Shown here: piece after piece, positions 11,738 to 22,310 of the stretch
Layout: every line of letters starts with the position of its first letter
How positions within the stretch are numbered: position 1 is the first letter of the stretch
From: Calliphora vicina
Lineage: Eukaryota; Arthropoda; Insecta; Diptera; Calliphoridae
Assembly (NCBI RefSeq): GCF_958450345.1
Contig: NC_088781.1
Span: forward strand, 76,094,920 to 76,158,919
Direction of reading: 5' to 3'
DNA length: 64,000 nt
Program-made: the position numbers and the translations under genes
Notes under the pieces: generated by a model
The model's database searches: none
Seen by the model: the letters and a program-made list of their open reading frames with translations, nothing else
What the model was told of the DNA's origin: nothing

Positions 11738-12510
11738 CTAACACACAACAGGGGGCGCAAATCTCGATCTGACCGCAATATCCTGAACTTTAAGATATTG
11801 GTCTCTAGAATTCAGATCGAGAGAAAGAGCTCTATACTGCACGGAGTTGTGTATAATAAATGCGATGCCTCCACCGTTGCCTCTGGTGCAGTCTTTTCGG
11901 ATAACGTTGTATCCGTTGCAACTTTGCAGACTGGAATTACTCGTAAGTTTTGTCTCCTGGACCGCAGCGACCACGATGTTGTGTTGGCGCATAAATAGGC
12001 TTATCTCAGAAATTTTCCCTTGGAGGCCATTGCAGTTGAACTGCAATATGGATATCACCCCAGGTCTACGGACTGCAATCGATGGTGTGAGTGGCGATGG
12101 TTGTTACTGCTGCTGTTGTTGTACTTGCTATTGTTGTGATTGCGGTGGGGAGGGTGGAGTTGTGGCGTAGGATGACGACGATGATGCCGAAGACGCCGAT
12201 GAACTACGTCGCTGGCAGCATGGGGCAACGTAATTCTCCGACCACTCCCTTTCATGATTAAGTCCGGAACAATTCCTAAGGTTACACCTTGATTGTATTG
12301 ACATGTGGAGCATTCGGTTCTCGCAAACCGTGCAGAACCATGGTCCGGGATTTACTTCAACTCCGGCACGGACCAGTAGGATGCGGAGCAGCAACGCCGG
12401 AAGGTGCAGCTCCGAGATCAAAAATTGTATAGTTGTTGTTGCTGGGTTGACAGCCCTTGGCCGAAAATCTTCAGGTCATTCCGGTACGTAGAACCGGCTG
12501 TCGTGGGAAC
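11738..12510 (-). pseudogene. 5' part of a LINE with 2A-like N-terminus and endonuclease
   Basis: On the - strand the order is 5' UTR (12510-12422), a short frame from 12421 with LLLRILLVRAGVEVNPGPW, a C2-type zinc motif (CTVCENR...C.LRNCSGL) and a Ser/Gln-rich tail, then from about 12058 the start of an apurinic endonuclease domain (ILQFNCNGLQGK, VAAVQETKL, GNGGGIAFI). The AGVEVNPGP stretch resembles 2A ribosome-skipping peptides (LL..LL..AGDVExNPGP). The frame has lost its ATG (TTG at that place) and has a frame change. The copy breaks off within the endonuclease, next to the unidentified segment at 11515-11712, which is unusual since LINEs normally lose the 5' end. LOA/I-like clade is an inference. 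Confidence 0.7.
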
Positions 12511-12562
12511 GTATGTGCTTGTGCAGCCCTTTAGTTTATACAGCCATAGTGCCCATGCATAC

Positions 12563-13007
12563 TAGGCATATAACTAATTTTGACGAAATATTTGGCATAC
12601 CACTACGTGATGGCCAATGTTGTATAAGTAATGAAAATCATTTTATCATTTTAGGTCATTTTGAATCAAAAACATCACGCACCAACACCAATTTCTAAAA
12701 TAAACCAACCTTTATTTTCTCTGAAAAATTATATAAATAATTTCATAATTTTATTTGCAAATGAGAGGAATACTTCCCTTATTTAAAAATTATATTTTGA
12801 AGTATGTCCGCAGTTATTATTAAAATAAAATATGTATTTCAAAATAATTGAAAATAATTCATGAAAAACTTTATTGCGTTTGGTGCGTGAACTTTTTTAA
12901 CAACCGCGAAAAAATAATACCGTGGTTTTTTATACTTTTTAATGCTCTATTCGACTATGCTATGCCAATTTGCATATTTGCAAAAATTGTCGATAGTTAT
13001 ATCCCTA
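12563..13007. mobile_element. hAT-type MITE, 445 bp
   Basis: Ends are TAGGCATATAACTA and the inverted TAGGGATATAACTA. A perfect 8-bp duplication ATGCATAC flanks it (12555-12562 and 13008-13015). The interior is AT-rich and non-coding. The insertion lies just upstream of the LINE 5' end at 12510. Confidence 0.8.
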
Positions 13008-13015
13008 ATGCATAC

Positions 13016-14308
13016 TAGTAGTAGTGCACAGGGAATATACATACTGGTGTTAACAGCCTTTTATCACAGTCGTAGTGGTACTAAGTAAATACACTAACAA
13101 CCTCATACAAAAATTTTACACAAAACCTCTGTCGAGAGGAAGAATGGGTTGTTTTGGTCGACACGTGAAGCATAAAACACGTTGTACGGATACTCTGCGC
13201 CACTCAGTTCTCGGTTTCTCTGGTTATATCCTTTTTTGCAGTAATTATCCTAAAGAAAACTAATTATTTTAAATAAAATAAAAATTGTTAATTTATGAGT
13301 AGGTGAGATGCAAAACTCGTTTGTTTTTAGACTGGCATTCCTTTTGGAGCTTTATGGTAAGCAATATAGAGATTGTATGGATGTACGTTATTTTCTATAT
13401 TTTTACATGACTTAAAATTGCAGTTACCAGCAAAACTTTTTCGTTCCATTCATCAGTCATTTTCAAAACTCTCTCCTTACACATTCCGTAGCAAAACTCA
13501 CTGGTTCAATGTTCTATTACTGAACTTTTCCTACTGGGTTATTTACCATAAAAAAATAAAAACATCAGATATCCATGAAATTCAACTGTTCTGTGATGGT
13601 TGCCCAGTAGCTCGTCTCTGTATTTCTCGCATCGTAAAATATCTTGCATGAAGTGTGAAACAAAAAATTCCATCGTTTCTCGATGTGTGAGAAGAATGTG
13701 TTTCTGTATTTGAATGCGAAAACAAACAATACAGATTCTGTTCTTACTGGAATATTTCCAGTAATTAAGTGTCAAATGCAAGACAAACGTCAACGAAAGA
13801 AAGAAATTATAATAAAACCACAACAGTGAAAGGCTAAACAAATTTAAAATGTCAAAATATAACAATTGTGTTTTATTAATTGTCGCTTATAACTGCTGAA
13901 TTTAAAAAAAAAAAATTACAAACACATTCTTGTGTACATACATGTGTATATATAATTATTTTATTCAATCTCTTTGCTACTTATACATACGAAATTAAAA
14001 ACATCTATTATTTTTAAAATTTTGTTTTTCACGCATCAATTTGAAATGTGACTTGTTTTGACAGTTCTTGTGAGAAACTTTTCGCAAAATATTGTTACAG
14101 AAACACTTTTTCTCACTTCTTTCCAAAAAATGGAAAATTTTTTAAATGACAGATAATTCTCGCAAAGTAAATATACAGAAACACTTGTGTGAGAAAAAAC
14201 ATTTTTTGTTTCATTTTACACTGTTTTTGTTGCAATTCAATCGTTTCATGCGGAAAATTTTACGAGAAATACAGAACAAAATTGATCCAGAACTACTTCC
14301 CACCAGTG
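13016..14308. other. Region without recognised gene; contains a dispersed repeat
   Basis: Around 13883-13985 the sequence CGCTTATAACTGCTGAATTT ... ACACATTCTTGTGTACATAC ... TTATTTTATTCAA-CTCTTTGCTAC is also found at 55930-56030 and, inverted, at 49235-49335. It is a dispersed repeat that travels with the large inverted duplication further right. Elsewhere in this stretch I see only short frames with no recognisable motif. Confidence 0.5.
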
Positions 14309-14624
14309 CACAGTGGGAAATATCACCAATCTAGCTTATAAAAAATCATATCTTTTAAACTATTGATCTGAGGAGTAAGAAATGTATGATGAAGCGATTG
14401 TAGCTAATAGAGTGATCTTTAAATATATTGTATTTGCAGACACCCTGTTTCATTACAGGGTGCACCAAAAGGCAGGTTTTAGTGGAAATTACAATTTTTC
14501 TTGATATTAAAGTTCAACAAAATAAATCAGATTTTTTTGTTAAATAAAACTCAACAAAAAATCTTTTTATATGTTAATTAAATCATAGCAATAGTTGTTT
14601 GCAATAAAAATTATTTAAAAAATT

Positions 14625-14915
14625 AATTTTCATTGAAAAATTTTGAAAAAAACCTCTTGTTTATAATGGGGTTTTTTTAAAAAAAAAACAAACACAAACT
14701 GCGAAGCGTTTTGCTTGTCTGCAGATACACCCAGAGTCTCTGGCGGGAATCGAACCCGCAACCCCCAGATTGATAGTCAAGCACACTATCGTCTAGTCTA
14801 ACGGGGCACTCACGGGGTTTCGCGCGTTTTGTAACCTAGAAGAATTATTTAAAAATATGAATTTTCATTGAAAAATTTTGAAAAAAAACCTCTTGTTTAT
14901 AATGGGGTTTCTCTC
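14625..14915. repeat. Direct repeat flanking the tRNA-like sequence
   Basis: The stretch TTTTCATTGAAAAATTTTGA followed by CCTCTTGTTTATAATGGGGTTT is at about 14626-14680 and again at 14862-14913. It brackets the tRNA-like SINE and about 100 bp of other sequence. It could be a local tandem duplication. It is too long (over 50 bp) for a SINE target duplication. Confidence 0.65.
14738..14807 (-). repeat. tRNA-like sequence, probably the head of a SINE
   Basis: On the - strand it runs GCCCCGTTAGACTAGACGAT ... GCGGGTTCGATTCCCGC. The T arm is perfect (GCGGG/CCCGC with loop TTCGATT, full B box). An anticodon-like loop CTATCAA (ATC) can be drawn with a weak stem. The acceptor 5' strand GCCCCGT has no partner downstream (CAGAGAC), so it cannot fold as a working tRNA. 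A tRNA-derived SINE head or tRNA pseudogene is the best reading. Confidence 0.55.
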
Positions 14916-15015
14916 GTTTTGTTATCTGTAAGAAACAAACAGCCTTATTAGACAGTAAAAGACCATAAAATGTTGGAAAACCATGCTTAAAAATCAGATT
15001 CACAATAATTCCACT

Positions 15016-15236
15016 GCCTGTTTTAGAAAATAAAAATTTCCATTTGGGAATTTATATTGAAAACAAAAACAAATTTTAGTTTTTTATTGTCGTTTCAATA
15101 TAAATTCCGAAACGAACATTTTTATTTTACTTTCAAAAAACAGGCAAAAAACCCATAAAAAAAACACTTGAAAAACACGAAAATTTTTATTTTACTTTCA
15201 AAAAACAGGCAAAAAACCCATAAAAAAAACACTTGA
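15016..15236. repeat. Imperfect palindrome with a local tandem duplication
   Basis: GGAATTTATATTGAAA at about 15049 is inverted at about 15092-15108 (TTTCAATATAAATTCC). The outer part CCTGTTTT(a)GAAAATAAAA is inverted as TTTTATTTTACTTTCAAAAAACAGG. The outer right arm is then repeated once with a 61-bp period (ACTTTCAAAAAACAGGCAAA at about 15132 and 15193). It looks like a small MITE whose right end was duplicated. No duplication of target DNA was identified. Confidence 0.55.
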
Positions 15237-15270
15237 AAATCGCCAAGTTATATTTGTTTAACCCTATTTA

Positions 15271-15542
15271 TTAGGGTGGATCGATTTTTTTTCATAAAAA
15301 AAATAGCAGAAACGCATTATACGGAAAATTCTATCTTGCGCATTTCGAATTTTATCCAAAAAAAAAATTTATTAAAAAAAATATATATACTGAAATATCA
15401 TTGAATAAAAGTCGAAATGCGCAAGATAGGATTTCATTTTAGACCTATGGTTTCTTGAGGAAACTTTCTTAGAATTTTTGCGTTTCTGCTATAAGACTTC
15501 TTACTTTTTTATCGTCCATACAATTCGACCCGGCCTACTATT
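15271..15542. mobile_element. Palindromic MITE, about 270 bp
   Basis: Outer ends TAGGGTGGATCGA and inverted TAGGCCGGGTCGAA are similar. Inside, TAGCAGAAACGC (left) pairs with GCGTTTCTGCTA (right), and TATCTTGCGCATTTCGA with TCGAAATGCGCAAGATA. The whole element folds almost end to end. Target duplication is unclear. It sits inside the larger element 14309-16160. Confidence 0.6.
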
Positions 15543-16388
15543 TATATATGTGAATATCTCAATTTTAAACACTGTTTTGGTACTAGTTATTTGAAGTCTG
15601 GTCCTATTGTGGTAAAATTAAGGACGACTACACCAGTATCCCTAATGGTTGAGTATCCCTAACAATATGATTATATAGGAAATTAAATGGATTATACAAT
15701 AAATTAAACGTATTTACAAAAGTAAATAGTGCCAGGGTTCGTAGAAAAATATTACAATTGCTTAAAATTATACTTTGTGGCAGCCAATTTTTTGTCCAGA
15801 CTTACTTTATTAGGTCTAGTTTCAAATTCAAAAATTAGTTTGGCGGCAATTAGGGGTACTTTTTTCTAATCCCTTTTCACATTAAGAAATTTTGACATAA
15901 ATAAAGTGTAGGTTCAATAGCGCAATAAAACTTTTGATAATACATTGGGTGAAACATGAACCAAAATCCCTCATGAACGTACTACTTATTCATTGCATAC
16001 ATTTACGGCCCTGTATTTTCATAATTAACATATCAATCGAAAAATGTTGAATGCATTTTTTAGTAGCAACTATCATAGAATTATTCTATGCTATAGATTT
16101 ATAAATTAAAAAAAAAATATATATTTTTTATAAGCTAGATTGGTCATTTTTCCAACAGTGCAGTGTGTAGATTAAAAATAAAAAGAAAAAAGATGTTGAA
16201 ACCCTTTTATCAAATCACCTTGGGAAAAAATTGGATAAGCAATAATGACTTGCAATTTTATGCTATGATCTTGGATAATAATAAAAATATTCATCATGGT
16301 AAGGAGGAACTTAATGAAGAATACAGAATAAATCAGTTTAAAAATTTACTTTAATTACAGTTTTACTACTGTTACCATAACTAATAAC

Positions 16389-17067
16389 CAGGGAAACCGG
16401 AAATATGCTCTAAAAAAGCGTTTTAAGCGCTTTAAATATGCAGTAAAAACTTTAAAATATGCTCTTAAAATTTTAAACCAAAAAAATTGACTTAAATTTT
16501 TAAATAAAAATCGTTGTCTATTGGATCTGAAAACATGTTTATACATAGAAAATGTTCTTTCGACATCAACTGATGTTACATGAGCAAATTTAAAAGACAA
16601 TATATCTTTAACACTTAGAACGGTTAAGTTTGAATTATAACTAAAATTTGATATTTTGATGGCGCTATTTTTAAAATAGTGCTTATTTTATATTAAAACA
16701 AGTGCCGAATCTTATATACCCTTCACCAAATTAATCTTCAAAATAAAAAATCCAAATATTTTTAGGTGAACAAAATTTTTTTTTTCAGTTTTTTTCATTT
16801 TTTGGAAAAAAAATTTTCGAATTGTTTTTTTAAATTAAAATTTTTTTTTTAAATTTGTTTTTGATAAAGTCGAAATATGCAATTAAACAGTTAAATATGC
16901 TCTTAAAACAAATATATGCAAAAATTTTAAGGGTAAAATATGCAAAAATATGCACTAACAAATCGATGCCAAAATTCTTAAATAGTTCTGAAACGTGTAA
17001 ATATCTTATCTATGTGCTCATTAGACTCACCAGAAAAAACATGCATTTGCATATTTTGGTTTCCCTG
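16389..17067 (-). mobile_element. hAT element remnant, 679 bp, with transposase C-terminus
   Basis: Ends are CAGGGAAACCGGAAATATGC and inverted CAGGGAAACCAAAATATGCA, flanked by the perfect 8-bp duplication CTAATAAC (16381-16388, 17068-17075). Subterminal 'atatgc' words are frequent at both ends. On the - strand 16355-16600 reads FAHVTSVDVERTFSMYKHVF then RSNRQRFLFKNL, the conserved C-terminal dimerisation block of hAT transposases. Most of the transposase is deleted, so the copy is non-autonomous. Related pieces are at 38906-39540 and 39555-39700. Confidence 0.85.
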
Positions 17068-17101
17068 CTAATAACACTATGCAACAAATTTTGGGTTATC
17101 G

Positions 17102-17996
17102 TCACCAGCCATTGGAAAATGAAAGTTCGCCATTAACTTACCAAAACTGCCAAAGGGTTTTAAAAAGTTCGCTCGAGTTTCATTTTTATGGCCTCTTGAA
17201 GTTGGGGCCATTTTGATCATTTTTTACACTATGAGTGAAAAAACGTATAAATATATAAACATATTTAATGGACTGTAATTGTGTGTACTTATTGTTGCCT
17301 TGAATCCAATGTGGAAAAATATCTTTTTTCTTTATTTCCTTTATGGTGGGCGGTATAGACGTGATCAAATAACTTATAAATTTTGGATGGATTGGATTAA
17401 AAAGCACTACAAGTCTTCATTGTATTTTTTTAGAAAAATTTAAAAACTGTTCTAGATCAAATGAATCTGATTCTATTGAATACTAAAATTTATTTTCAGA
17501 ATGTGATCTGAATATTTTGAAAAAAAAAACATTTTTTAAAATTTATTGTTTTATAAAAAAAAATGTGTTTAAAAGTTTTATTTCTATAACGAACTCAGTG
17601 TTGCCATTTTGTTCACTGGAACCAATATAAATATTTTAAACTATATGGTTCGAAGTCTTTTTAATGTTGATGGAAGCTGTAAATTCTGGGTATCGTCACT
17701 CATATTTCGAGGCCGAATCCATTTCGGCTACACTCTCTAAATTAGCTTCATTATCACCTACATTTATTTCTTCATTGTCTATAAATAAGTTTTTATTCCA
17801 CCAACAAATTTCCGCTAGAATCGCTAGGCGATTTTTCCCTCGTTATCTGTAATTTATTTCACAAATATATGTATGTCATGATCAAAAATTTCCCAACTTG
17901 AAGAGGCCATAAAAATTAAATTCGAGCTAACTTTTCAAAACCCTTTGGCAGTTCTGTTTACTTAATGGCAGTGACTTTCATTTCCCATTGGAATTG
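17102..17996. mobile_element. Element with about 115-bp inverted arms
   Basis: The left arm (17102-17222: CCATTGGAAAATGAAAGT ... ACTGCCAAAGGGTTTTAAAA ... TATGGCCTCTTGAAGTTGGG) recurs inverted at 17880-17996. The spacer of about 660 bp is AT-rich with short meaningless frames. The ends are CAGCCATTGG... and ...CCCATTGG; a target duplication could not be settled. A DNA transposon derivative is likely. Confidence 0.6.
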
Positions 17997-18028
17997 TTGA
18001 GGCTGTTTTTTCTTGCTGCACAGTGAAA

Positions 18029-20372
18029 TCTATGTATATAAATAAAACTCAAATGTCGATCGTTGGTAATTGCATCAGTTGACAACAGCTGGACCGATTT
18101 GGACAATTTTTTTGTCAAATATTCGTCATGGTCCAACTTAGATTTTTACGGAAAGACAAATTGACCATGCCTACTTTTACGCCCACTTTTTTCGATTTAT
18201 CTAAAATTCGAAAACGGCTACACCAATATCGCAAATTTTTTTTAAATGTTCGTAATAATCCAAGAAAAATTGACCACGTCTACTTTTACGCCTACTTTTT
18301 ACGATTTATCGGAAAACGGCTTTTGTTTTATTTATTACACGATTATTGTTAAATAATCGTGTAATCCAATTTAAGTTTTTACTACAACAAAAATTGACTA
18401 CGACCACTTTTTTCGATATATCTAAAATCGCACAACGCGATGGGTAATTTTTTGTTTAAATGTTCGCAATAGTGCACAAAAGTGTTTTACAGAAAGAAAA
18501 ATTGTCCACGCCCACTTATCAAATACATCTGCAAATATGTAACCAAAGGCAGTGACTTGGCTGAGTTAGTGCGGAGAATTCCAACGATGAAGTCAATCAA
18601 CTTCAAATGGGCTGCTATGTTAGCAGTAACGAAGCAATTTGGCGCATTTTTCATTTACCATTCATGAAAGACATCCAATTGTTGTTCATTTAGCCGTACA
18701 TCTGGAAAATGGCCAAAAAGTGTACTTTACTGAGGAGAATGTATCACAACGAATTGATAGAACGCCATTTACAACATTGACCAGATGTTTAGAAATGTGC
18801 CGAAATGATGAATTTGGCGGAACGCTGTTATACTCCGAAATGCCAAGATATTACTTGGAATCATTCGACAAAGAAATTTCAACGGCGGAAACAAGGAAAT
18901 CCATTTCCAGGTTTCCCCCATTTATTTTTATACAACGCATTAGGTCTCATTGACACAGTCCATCAAAGACACTATGAGTGTTTCTATTTGCGTTTGCTAT
19001 TAGTCAATGTTCGTGTCCCAACATCATTCCGAGATTTACGAACTATAAATGTTGAATTGTGTAACTTGTAGAGAAGCGTGTCAACGCTTGCGATTGTTAG
19101 ATAATTACACTGATTGGAAATACTCCCTCGGAGATGCAGTGCTTTCGTGAAATGCTCATCGTATTTGATGTACATCTCAATCATATTTGATATACATCTC
19201 AACATATGGGAAGCATGTTGAGATAAACCGACTGATTTGTGAAGTAAGTACAAAGATGCCATGTGTGATGATATTTTGCATCAGATGCGTATTAGAACAT
19301 CAAATCCAAATTTGCAACTGGACGAGGAAATTTTTCAACGAGGCTTTGATATTAACTGAGGACATGTGATTGATGACAGCTCCCAATCGTCCGATGCACG
19401 ACGCATTTAATCAAGTATGCGACGAGAAAAACAATGTGATTGCGATGCCTTATGGGAATCAGTTCGAACAAACATTCCACTGTTGGATCGTCAACAAAAA
19501 TATGCGCACGAAACTCTTTAAACGTTTTGAAAGATCGAACTGGAAGGATTTTTTTGCACGCTCCCGGTTGAACTGGAAAAACTTTTTGATTCTCATCAGG
19601 AATTGCAGCTACGTTGTTGAAAGGCGGTCTAACTGCTCATTCAGCACTCAAGTTGCCATTGAATATGCAAATCAATGAAAATCCAAAATGCAACATTTCC
19701 AAGAACAGTGCGATGGCCAAAGTTTTGCAGCAAGCAAAACTTAGGATGACGTTGCAATATTTACGAAACAATCAAAGCGGGTTTTGAGGTGCTATGATTC
19801 TGTTGGCAGGTGATTTTCGGAAAACATTGCCAGTGATTCCACGGTCAACGCAAACCGATGAACTTAATGGCTGCATTTAATTTCCCATCGTTTTCTGCCA
19901 GTTTATCGAATCAAAATCCGAACTCATCCGAAAGGTGTTTCCAAACATTGCACAAAATTAGAAAAATCATGATTGGTTGAGCTAACATGCTGTGCAATAT
20001 TGGCTGCGAAAAACATTGATGTCGACGAATTGATTTTTAAGATTGAAAGTGATATTGCTCTCGAATATGTCGAATGATGACATATAAATCGGTAGATTCT
20101 GTTACTTCCCAAGGTGATGTCGTCAACTATCCAACTCGCTGGAATTACCAGGATTACCTCCTCACAACCTCCACCTGAAAGTCTGACCGGACCACGTCTT
20201 TGTAATGGCACCTGAATTGCGATAAAAAACCTGATGCATAACGTCATCGAAGCAACAATACTTAAAGGAAGTACAAAGGACAAGACGTTTTGCTATCACG
20301 GATCTCTATGGCTCCTTATGCCGCCTGTTTCCATGTTAGAACACCATCAGCATTATTTGTTCACGTGCCATG
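18029..20372 (+). pseudogene. Helitron copy 2: 5' terminus and decayed Rep/helicase
   Basis: It begins TC after A in TCTATGTATATAAATAAAAC. Coding remnants in order: KYICKYVTKGSDLAELVRR, HERHPIVVHLAVHLENGQKV, MCRNDEFGGTLLYSEMPRYY, LFLYNALGLIDTVHQRHYEC, YLRLLLVNVRVPTSFRDLRT, then TAPNRPMHDAFNQVCDEKNN, FERSNWKDFFARSR, LLAGDFRKTLPVIP and near 20234 NVIEATILKGSTKDK. Frames shift at several points and stops occur. This copy is colinear with copy 1 at 6939 and lacks its two insertions. It ends at about 20372, where the unidentified segment also found at 11515-11712 begins. Confidence 0.8.
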
Positions 20373-20373
20373 C

Positions 20374-20562
20374 AGAATCCATTGGTGAAATCGGATTTGC
20401 AATATATTCAACCATTTTTGCTCAACAGAAAAATGTGCTCAAAATCCGCATCTTTATGTGCGTTGAACCACCACAAGGAGTGAACATTTTCCAAAAAAAG
20501 GACGCCATTATTTTTATTTACGCAAAAACCTTCAGAAAAATTATGATACCCGAAAAACAAAT
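20374..20562 (+). repeat. Unidentified conserved segment adjoining Helitron copy 2
   Basis: Nearly identical to 11515-11712 in the other orientation. It has an additional 29-bp piece around 20455-20483. The open frame AESIGEIGFAIYSTIFAQQK followed by NVLKIRIF is kept. Its position directly after the helicase relic suggests DNA carried along by, or inserted next to, the Helitron. Family unknown. Confidence 0.6.
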
Positions 20563-20949
20563 GAAGTGACCTGGTCACAAACGAACTCTAATGTACATAT
20601 ATTAAAATCAAATGTAAGTCGAACATTATCATTAAAAAATACGGGTCAGCTCGTAACAAATAAGAACTAATGTGAGGCAAAACAAATGCCTACGACTTTT
20701 GCTCGTCTCAGTAGTTTCGGAGTTATAATAACAAATTGGTTTTTCACAATATTTATTAATTGTCATTGAATTAAACTCTCTGCTGACCTGATTGAATTTA
20801 ATTTTATTCACTGTTTTATGTATTTTATTAAATTTATTTGCAAAATTATTTGTCACAAACACAATTTAAAAATGTTCTGTGTTACAAATAATATAAAGAA
20901 AGTTTCTCAGTTAGCCAAACTGAAAGTTTGTTTACTTTTTAGTTAAATA

Positions 20950-21213
20950 TCTGTATATATATAATTCTTCTGTACGTGTGTTAGTAACTAAACTCCTCCT
21001 TAACGGCTGGGCCGATTTCGATGAAATTTGTTGTGTGTATTTGAGTGGGTCCCTGGATGGTTTAGATTCACAATTGACCTATCTAGGAACAATGGGCATG
21101 GCACCTCCCATACACAGTACAAATGTATTATTGCATATGTGGAGTACTATTATAATGGGAGTCTTCAAACTTAGTGTGAGCTATGGCAGAACAACGTTTG
21201 CCGGGACAGCTAG
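20950..21213 (+). mobile_element. Small non-autonomous Helitron, 264 bp
   Basis: It starts TC after A (TCTGTATATATATAATTCTTC) and ends CTAG before T (GCCGGGACAGCTAG), the known Helitron boundary rules. The interior has GGCTGGGCCGATTTCGATGA, a word frequent in this group of elements. It has no coding content. It lies 69 bp upstream of the TACO1-family exon at 21283, thus within the preceding intron. Confidence 0.7.
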
Positions 21214-21282
21214 TATAAAATACATTTTGATCAAAATGGCCGCGATAGTATTAATGTTGTTATATTTTTAGTTTATTTGCAG

Positions 21283-21367
21283 ACCTTTTGAAATAATGGC
21301 ACTTCGGAAATCTCTTGAAGCTAATGGCTATGTAACTGACAACACAGAGCACATTTATATTCCACTG
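21283..21367 (+). CDS. TACO1: TACO1/YebC-family protein, penultimate exon
   Basis: A pyrimidine-rich tract and AG (tttatttgcag) precede the exon, and gtaagt follows it. The exon is 85 bp, with one base completing the previous codon. It then reads PFEIMALRKSLEANGYVTDN and TEHIYIPL. Joined to the exon at 26186, it gives the C-terminal domain of the YebC family. TACO1 members act in mitochondria as translational activators of COX1 mRNA; bacterial YebC proteins are regulators or translation factors. Upstream exons were not found in the window, although the + strand to the left is open for them. The intron before it carries a Helitron and the intron after it is full of transposons. TACO1 orthology rather than another YebC paralogue is an inference. 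Confidence 0.75.
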
Positions 21368-21404
21368 GTAAGTACCACCAAAAACTATGTGCAACGTTCA
21401 TAAG

Positions 21405-21575
21405 AATATGATAGCGAAACAAACACTACCCATCAGTTAAGCAAGTAGTCAATCATTTAATAGTAATTGTCATTAATGTCTTATCGCATGGCTGACTCAA
21501 ATTTATATATTTTGGGCAATTTGACACGTATGTGCTATTTCTAGTGCAAAGATAATTGGTTACTTTATACATCCG
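21405..21575 (+). repeat. Repeat shared with the region after the TACO1 last exon
   Basis: It contains CAGTTAAGCA, TAATTGTCATTAATGTCT, AATTTATATATTTTGGG and AGTGCAAAGATAATTGG in the same order and orientation as 26366-26530, with perhaps 75-80 percent identity. It begins a few tens of bases after the exon donor. It could be a transposon end or a local duplication around the gene. Confidence 0.55.
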
Positions 21576-21581
21576 TGAAGA

Positions 21582-22240
21582 TTACGTCATTGGTGACATG
21601 GGTCTTGAATTCAAAATATCTTCTATTTTGACTAGAATTGTTGTAAATTCTTCAAAACAGAAATTGAGGTTACTTGCGAGCTTTTTAAAATAGCTTTTCA
21701 TACTTTTAACTGCGGTCTCCGAGAGTCCACCCATGTGGGGTGCATATGGTGGAATAAATGAAAAGTTAAATCCATGTATGCTATATCTTTCAACTAAGGC
21801 CTTTTCAGCAGATTGCAAAATTTCGTTATGCATTTTCAATAGTGCATAACTTGCTCCTACAAAGTTGCGACCATTATCAGTAAATACGGATTTTGGAAGG
21901 CCCCTCAAATCAAACGAAACATGCCAGAAACGATTCTGTTGAGATGTCGGAACATGTTTCCAAATGAACTGCTGTGGTAGAGAAACATATGAATACCGTA
22001 GTATATCCTTTTATGAGTTTCGCAAAGTAGATAATTTTATTAAGAATGGACACGCGAAGTCCACACCAGTGTATATAAATGGCAACGAAAATTTAACTCG
22101 TTCTGGGGGAAGGGAAGCCATAATTTGTTGTTGTGTCTTGTGGTTATAGATTGTGCAAGCTTTACAATTTCTGCAGAGTGCGATGAGAATATTCAACAAA
22201 AAGATTCGCAAATCTAGATATAATCGGATGGTTTTCATCA
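21582..22240 (-). pseudogene. BEL/Pao integrase fragment
   Basis: On the - strand the first part reads CKACTIYNHKTQQQIMASLP and TGVDFACPF (integrase zinc-finger end and first catalytic Asp). After a frame break follow GLPKSVFTDNGRNFVGA (second Asp), FIPPYAPHMGGLSETAVKSM (catalytic Glu) and ILNSRPMSPMT. This order and wording are characteristic of BEL/Pao pol. Neither LTRs nor the rest of pol are present. It lies antisense within the TACO1-family intron. Confidence 0.85.
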
Positions 22241-22310
22241 TAGTTTATGCATTGGTTAATCTACCTTTTTAGCGGAATTTTTTCTTGCAGATGTACGTAT
22301 TAGGGTAATC

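Larger units (their letters stand above)
14309..16160. mobile_element. Transib-type non-autonomous element with RSS-like ends
   Basis: The left end is CACAGTGGGAAATATCACC and continues AATCTAGCTTATAAAAAAT. The inverted right end is CACTGTTGGAAAAATGACC with the same continuation: 34 of the first 38 bases match. The 5-bp sequence CAGTG lies on both sides (14304-14308 and 16161-16165). A 5-bp duplication and termini starting CACAGTG are what is known for Transib elements, whose ends resemble V(D)J recombination signals. The 1.85 kb interior is non-coding and loaded with other repeats (a tRNA-like SINE, two palindromic MITEs, a local duplication). Assignment is by ends only. Confidence 0.6.

Noticed and set aside
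14738..14807. Functional tRNA gene with anticodon ATC
   Set aside because: The acceptor strand has no partner and the anticodon stem is weak, so I list it as a SINE head or pseudogene.
16163..16354. Possible exon (LKPFYQITLGKNWISNN...) with a donor-like GTAAGG
   Set aside because: It has no match to the YebC domain or any motif I know and lies next to transposon ends; the splice-like site alone is not enough.
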